38,984 bases of DNA, from NCBI RefSeq assembly GCF_006539165.1, contig NZ_BJMM01000053.1, positions 1-38,984 on the forward strand, read 5' to 3'. The notes under the pieces were generated by a model, which had not been told where the DNA came from, did not search any database, and worked only from the letters and a program-made list of their open reading frames with translations. Each line of letters begins with the position of its first letter. Within the stretch, counting starts at the first letter, position 1. This stretch comes from Streptomyces cacaoi. GTDB lineage: Bacteria > Actinomycetota > Actinomycetes > Streptomycetales > Streptomycetaceae. Positions 34,410-38,984 of this stretch are shown here, piece after piece. The translations under genes and the position numbers were made by a program.

Positions 34410-34481
34410 TCTCAACGAAGTTTGAGCGATTCTCATCGAAGGTTGAGTGACTGCTGGGTTTCTCATCGAAGTTCGAGTGAT
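34410..34481. repeat. Three TnsB-binding-type repeats at the transposon left end
   Basis: Copies lie at 34410-34430, 34431-34451 and 34461-34481. The first half is TCTCAACGAAG or TCTCATCGAAG, and the second half has the form (T/G)T(T/C)GAG(C/T)GA(T/C). The first two abut exactly and the third follows after 9 bp. Arrays of about 20-bp transposase sites with close spacing are the hallmark of Tn7-like ends. Confidence 0.85.
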
Positions 34482-34510
34482 CGCTTGGGTCTGGCTGTCT
34501 GGGGGGGACG

Positions 34511-35341
34511 GTGGGGGAAGCGTTACGCGCGTACGGTGATCCCGTACTCAGCGCCTTCGAACTGGGCTTCGTCGATGGCGGGCGCCACTGTCGGGCCGCT
34601 TTGGGCACCGCGTGGACCATGCGGTTCGAGCATGCTCCGCCCGTGCGGGACTATCGCTGGAACAGGGGCGACCGCAGTTTCCCGGGCTGGTACTACGCCG
34701 CGACGACCGGCGGTCACGTGGGGTACGAGTCGTGGCTGGAGCGGGACCGGCTGATCCTGCTGGACTTCGATCCGGACGTGGTGGGGATCGCCTCACAGCC
34801 GTTCTGGCTGCACTGGCGCGATGGCGAAGAGCAGCGGCGGCACGCGCCGGACTACTTCGTGCGGCTGGCCGACGGCGGGGCCCGGGTGGTCGATGTCTGC
34901 GCCGAGGCCCAGGTCGACGAGCGGACCGCAGCGAACGCCGACGCGACCGGGCGGGCCTGTTCGGCGGTCGGCTGGGACTTTGTGCACGCCGGCGTCCCGG
35001 ATCCGGTGTTCATGGCGAATCTGCGGTGGCTGGCCCGCTACCGGCACCAGCGGTGCGGCCGGGAGGCGGATGTCGCCGGGCGCCTTGCAGAGGTCTTCCG
35101 GCAACCTCGCCCTCTGCGGGCGGGAGCCGAGGAGACCGGGGACGTGCTGCGGGTCCTGCCGGTGTTGTTCCATCTGCTGTGGACCGGGGCACTGAGAGCT
35201 GATCTGGGCGGGGCCCTGCTGGACAGTGGCACCGTCGTGCACACCGCGGACGGGGCCGCCGGGACGCCCGGGCAGGCGGACCAGGGTGCCTGCGGTCTGC
35301 CGCCCCGGCCCAGGCCCGGCACACGCGGCGAGAGGAGCCAG
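34511..35341 (+). CDS. tnsA: TnsA-like transposon endonuclease moiety, in frame with TnsB
   Basis: This ~277-residue segment resembles TnsA, the endonuclease that cuts the 5' ends of Tn7-like elements so that they move by cut-and-paste. Expected acidic residues appear at Glu73 (GYESWLERD) and Asp114 (HAPDYFVRLADG). The position of the catalytic lysine of Tn7 TnsA (Lys132) is occupied by Cys130 in VVDVCAEAQ. The start is GTG 34511 just after a run of seven G. No stop codon occurs before tnsB in this frame, and none of the three frames has a stop between about 35216 and 35345. TnsA and TnsB can therefore be read as one fused polypeptide. Confidence 0.8.
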
Positions 35342-37403
35342 ATGCGCAGGCTGTCGAGGCCGGCTGCGATCGGGGTGGGCGAACGGGTGCGGTTCGCCGG
35401 GCAGGTGCGGGCGGTGCTCGCGGTGTCCGCCCAGGCGGTGCTGCTTGCCGAGGAGGACGGCCCACCGCGGGAAGTACCGCTGGCGATGCTGCTGGGCGAT
35501 GAGAACTTCGAGGTGATCAGCAGCCCGGAACGGCAGCCGCTGCCGTCGGTGTCGCTGCTGGAGGCCCTACCGGAACGCGCGCGGGAGAAGGCTCTGTGGT
35601 GGGAGGGCCACATCCTGGAGGTCCTGCGTGGTGTCGGTCCCGCTGCGGGCGAGGATGCCCCGCCGCGGCCCGAGTACGACCCGGCCCGCCATTCGCTGAC
35701 CGCACGCGAGCGGGCCAAGGCGGCCGAACTGACCGCTGCCGGCCACCGGGTCACCGCAGGCACGGTCGGCAACTTCCGCCGTCGTTACCAGGCCGAGGGG
35801 CTGCTGGGGCTCGCCGACCGGCGCCCGGTGCGCAAGAGGCCGCAGTTCGGGATGGTCGACGACGCGGTGGTCGAGGCCATGCGGCAGGCGATCAGGGAGG
35901 GAGTCGATGCCTCCACCCGCACCGGGACCTATCTGATCTGGCGGACCGGCGAGATCCTGCGGGAGAAGGGCGAGACGGCCCGGATGCCGTCGCAGTCGAC
36001 GCTCTACCGGCTGCTGGCCAAGCTGTCGCAGGGCAACTCCGTATCGAAAACGGCCCGCAACCGCCGTTCACGGGCTCACGGCGCGAAGGCGCCTTACGGT
36101 CAGTGGACGGTGTTCGCGCCGGGCGAGGTGGTGCAGATCGACTCCACGCCGCTGGATGTGCTGGTCCGGCTGGACGACGGAGTGGTGGGCAAGGTCGAGC
36201 TCACCGGCATGATCGATGTCGCGACCAGGACCGTGACCGCGGCGGTGCTGCGGCCGAGCACGAAGGCCGTCGATGCGAGCGTGCTGCTGGCCCGCACGGT
36301 CACCCCCGAGCAGATGCGGCCGGGCTGGGTGGACGCCCTGCGGATGTCGCGCTCGGTGCTGCCGCACCGCCGGCTGCTGGAGCTCGACGAGCAGTTGGAG
36401 CATGCGGCGGCGAAGCCGGTGATCGTGCCGGAGATGATCGTCTGCGATCACGGGAAGGCGTTCATCTCCCGCAACTTCAAGGCGTCCTGCGACTTCCTTG
36501 AGATCGAGTTCCAGCCCACGCACAAGGGGGCCCCGTTCCAGAAGGGGCACGTGGAGAAGATGCTGGACTCCGTCGGCACGCTCTTCGCGCAGTTCGTCGC
36601 CGGCTATACCGGCCGCAGCGCCGAGCACCGTGGCCGGGAGCTGGACAAGCAGCCCTTGTGGTCCCTGCCTCAGTTGCAGGAGCTTCTGGAGGAATGGCTT
36701 GTCGCGACGTGGCAGAACCGTGAACACGACGGTCTGCGCGACCCGTTGCAGCCGGGCCGGTCGTTCACGCCGAACGAGAAGTACGCCGCCCTCATCGAGG
36801 CCTGCGGCTACGTTCCGGTCGCGCTCAGCGCCGAGGACTACATCGAACTGCTGCCGGCGACCTGGCGGGCCGTGAACGACTACGGCATCAAGATCAAGCG
36901 CCGCACCTACGACGGCCCGGGCCTGATCCGCCGTCAGCACTCCGGTGTCGCGGCAAAGAAGGGCTTGTGGGAGGTGCACCACGACCCCTACGACATCTCC
37001 CGGGTCTGGGTGCGCAATCACCACGGCGACGGCGAATGGCTCGAGGCCACCTGGAAGCATCTGCGGCACACGCCGGTGCCCTTCGGTGAGCTGGCCTGGG
37101 ACCATGCGGCCAAGGGCCTGCCCGAGGGCACCGAGGATCGCTCAGGCCGCTGCCGACCTGCTCACCCGCGCGCACGCAGGACCCGGCGAAGCGGAGACGA
37201 AGCCGAAGAAGGGTACCCGCCGGGACAGGCGGGTGGCCGCCCGCACCAAGGCTGCCCCGCCCGTGGTGACACCCCCGCCGGCCCCGCCGCCCGCAGCGGA
37301 AGCCGAACCTCCCGCGCCTGGGGAGAAGGAGGAAGAAGCGCTGGCCGAGGTGATCCCGCTGGGCACGTTCGACCCGCTTGCCGATCCCTGGAAGAACCGA
37401 TGA
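35342..37403 (+). CDS. tnsB: TnsB-like DDE transposase (Mu transposase family), with a 1-base frameshift near its 3' end
   Basis: Transposase that joins 3' ends to the target. An internal ATG at 35342 has GAGAGGAG directly upstream, so TnsB could also be made separately. N-terminal HTH-like DNA-binding regions (TARERAKAAELTAAGHRVTAGT) precede the RNase-H fold. The DDE residues are Asp267 (VVQIDSTPLD), Asp369 (VCDHGKAF) and Glu405 (KGHVEKML), with 35 residues between the last two. At about 37136 the frame slips. Skipping one G after GTE restores IAQAAADLLTRAHAGPG and a lysine/proline-rich tail ending FDPLADPWKNR, with a TGA at 37401-37403 that overlaps the tnsC ATG. As written, the frame reads straight into TnsC through a 90-codon nonsense stretch. 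Confidence 0.82.
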
Positions 37404-38410
37404 CACAACCGCACGGCCTGCTCAGCCCTTCCGACGACGGCCTGGAGGAGCCGGACCGTCACCTGACGACCCTGCCCGGCTGGCGGGCCTTCGTCACGGA
37501 CCAGTCCGTCGCCTGCGACCTGCTGGGTGAGGCGGAGCGCGAGAAGCTGTCTGCGGCCGAGCTCGTCCGCTACGACGAGGACCGGGTCGATCACCACACC
37601 CGGCTGCTGATCGTGGCGACTTCGGCCATCCAGCACACGGTCACCACCGGGCGGCGTCTGGTGCTGCTGAACCGGCACGCGGTCAGCGCCCGGCGCGGGC
37701 TGATCGTCTCCGGCCCGGCCGGCACGGGCAAGACCACCGCGATCACCCAGCTCGGGCGTGCGCACGAGCTCCTTGACCGGGCCCGCCATCCCGGCGTGAG
37801 CGACCGCATCCCGGTCGTCTACATCACCGTCCCGCCCGCCGCGACCGCCCGGATGGTGGCTGTGGAGTTCGCCCGCTTCCTCGGGCTTCCCGTCCGCACC
37901 CGTTCGAACATCACCGACGTGCTGGAGTCGGTCTGCGGGGTGCTGACGGACGCCCGGGTGGGCCTGGTCCTGGTCGATGAGCTGCACAACATATCGCTTG
38001 CGACCAGGACCGGAGCCGAGGTCGCCGACACGTTGAAGTACTTCTCCGAGCGTATCCCGGCGACCTTCGTCTATGCCGGGATCAACGTCGAGCGTGAGGG
38101 CCTGTTCGACGGCACCCGCGGTCAGCAGATCGCCGGACGCTTCGCTTTGATCCCCACCGCGCCGCTGCCCTACAACTTGGAGTGGCAGGGCCTGGTCGCC
38201 GCCCTGGAGAACTCCCTGCGCCTTCACCGCCACACTCCCGGCAGCCTCACCGGTCTGGACCGCTACCTTCACGACCGCACGGGCGGCATGATCGGCTCGC
38301 TCTCCCATCTGATCCGCGGCGCCGCCCTGGACGCGATCCTGACCGGCAGCGAAGAGATCACCAAGGGGGGCCTGGAGGCGATCCCTCTCGACCACAGTTC
38401 CGATTCCTGA
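37400..38410 (+). CDS. tnsC: TnsC/TniB-like AAA+ ATPase
   Basis: A 336-aa ATPase regulator that links target selection to the transposase. Walker A is GPAGTGKT (residues 105-112), Walker B is LVLVDE (189-194), and sensor-like VYAGINVE follows. Its ATG (37400) overlaps the restored tnsB stop in ATGA, the usual translational coupling. It also lies in the same frame as the un-shifted tnsA-tnsB reading, so in this sequence the open frame runs from 34511 to 38410 without a stop. The tniQ start is 26 bp after its stop. Confidence 0.9.
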   Translation: MTQPHGLLSPSDDGLEEPDRHLTTLPGWRAFVTDQSVACDLLGEAEREKLSAAELVRYDEDRVDHHTRLLIVATSAIQHTVTTGRRLVLLNRHAVSARRGLIVSGPAGTGKTTAITQLGRAHELLDRARHPGVSDRIPVVYITVPPAATARMVAVEFARFLGLPVRTRSNITDVLESVCGVLTDARVGLVLVDELHNISLATRTGAEVADTLKYFSERIPATFVYAGINVEREGLFDGTRGQQIAGRFALIPTAPLPYNLEWQGLVAALENSLRLHRHTPGSLTGLDRYLHDRTGGMIGSLSHLIRGAALDAILTGSEEITKGGLEAIPLDHSSDS

Positions 38411-38436
38411 CCGGCCGGACTGAAAGAGCACGCACG

Positions 38437-38984
38437 ATGCCGACCAGGCGCGCCCAGGCGCAGTCTCTGTCTCCGCTGCCGCTGCGGGTGCGTCCGCACC
38501 TGGGCGAGAGCACCGAGAACTACATCCGGCGCCTGGCCCGGGCCAACCATCTGAGGCCCAGCACCCTGCACAGCGTGGCCTGCGGCCCGCCGAACTGGAC
38601 CGGCAAACCGCGTCTGGAGCGGCTTGCCGTCCTCACCGGCCGTCCTGCCGGGCACCTCGAACGGGCCCTGATCGACGGGTTGGTCCCCCGCCGGCGCACG
38701 ACGGTCACGGGCCGGTACGCGAATCCGCCCGAGGGCACCTACCTGCTTTACCGCGCGATCCGCCGGGACGCCGAGAGGGGTCTGTCCCTGCGACGGCTTG
38801 CCGAGCGGCACGGCGTCAGCCGGTGTGTCGTCCGCCGGGCGCTGACCGCGTCGCTTCCCCTGGCCCGTCAGCGGACCGGCCCCTCCCGCACGGCACCTGT
38901 CATCGACTCGGTCCGCCACCTGGTGGACCCGATGATCAGCAGCGGCATGCGCGTGGCGGACATCTGGAGGGCGCTGATGGACGA
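38437..38984 (+). CDS. tniQ: TniQ family protein, 3' end outside the window
   Basis: The first 182 residues of a TniQ/TnsD-family protein, which bridges TnsC to a target-site recognition factor or binds the target itself. The opening PLPLRVRPHLGESTENYIRRLARANHL is the characteristic TniQ N-terminus. It continues with TGRPAGHLERALIDG. Residues of about 105-135 (GLSLRRLAERHGVSRCVVRRAL) then form a helix-turn-helix, suggesting direct DNA binding. The start is ATG 38437, 26 bp after tnsC, with GAAAGAG upstream. No CxxC zinc motif is seen in the part present. How this element picks its target cannot be told from this fragment. Confidence 0.8.
   Translation, partial: MPTRRAQAQSLSPLPLRVRPHLGESTENYIRRLARANHLRPSTLHSVACGPPNWTGKPRLERLAVLTGRPAGHLERALIDGLVPRRRTTVTGRYANPPEGTYLLYRAIRRDAERGLSLRRLAERHGVSRCVVRRALTASLPLARQRTGPSRTAPVIDSVRHLVDPMISSGMRVADIWRALMD

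Larger units (their letters stand above)
34400..38984 (+). mobile_element. Left part of a Tn7-like transposon (TnsA-TnsB-TnsC-TniQ)
   Basis: A three-copy array of 21-bp end repeats is followed by tnsA, tnsB, tnsC and a tniQ cut by the window edge, all on the + strand. This is the core gene set of Tn7-like elements. The outer boundary is not certain. TG at 34400, 10 bp outside the first repeat, is a plausible terminus. The right end, cargo, target-selection gene and any CRISPR components lie beyond the window. The first ~110 bp are less GC-rich than the surrounding chromosome. Confidence 0.85.

Noticed and set aside
34400..38984. CRISPR-associated transposon (CAST)
   Set aside because: No cas gene or repeat-spacer array is visible in the part of the element present; it can only be called Tn7-like.

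Overview
The window is high-GC (about 72%) actinobacterial chromosome, almost certainly Streptomyces: codon third positions are mostly G/C, many starts are GTG, several promoters look leaderless, and the gene order matches the S. coelicolor block around SCO5999-SCO6013 (aconitase, an ngcEFG-type ABC transporter, rok7B7, xylFGH, dxs). That synteny is recalled from general knowledge and was not searched.

Layout. 1-4.4 kb: a double-module Lrp/AsnC regulator, a polytopic GT-C-type glycosyltransferase on the minus strand, a possible 16-codon leader ORF, and an alpha/beta hydrolase with a frameshift at its 3' end. 4.4-15 kb: a minus-strand block for sugar uptake and isoprenoid precursors. In transcription order it runs ngcE-ngcF-ngcG (chitobiose/GlcNAc-type ABC importer behind a DasR-like site), rok7B7 (ROK repressor), xylF-xylG-xylH (xylose-type ABC importer) and dxs (MEP pathway entry). 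15.6-22.5 kb: a secreted GH92 alpha-mannosidase with a palindromic operator just before its start, a DMT-type membrane protein, a dienelactone hydrolase, and a convergent Ppm1-type methyltransferase.

22.5-31.3 kb: an apparent oxalate operon. A ThDP-dependent lyase/decarboxylase, a formyl-CoA:oxalate CoA-transferase (frc, very recognisable), an ADP-forming acyl-CoA synthetase and an oxalate/formate-type MFS antiporter follow one another on the plus strand. They lie behind a roughly 430-nt leader that includes 135 consecutive bases with no T. A GNAT acetyltransferase and a convergent FadR-type GntR regulator close this block.

31.4-34.4 kb: aconitase on the minus strand. Upstream of it are an iron-box-like palindrome and a perfect 10+10 bp palindrome of the kind bound by the MarR-family regulator TamR. 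34.4-38.98 kb: the left end of a Tn7-like transposon that continues past the window, with three TnsB-type end repeats, TnsA, TnsB (DDE), TnsC (AAA+) and a partial TniQ. TnsA, TnsB and TnsC lie in one uninterrupted reading frame. TnsA-TnsB is joined without any stop, and TnsB-TnsC appears joined by a one-base insertion near 37136. The element sits just outside the aconitase operators.

The main themes are carbon uptake (chitobiose, xylose, mannose-containing glycans), organic-acid metabolism (oxalate, citrate/aconitate), and a mobile element docked next to the aconitase control region.
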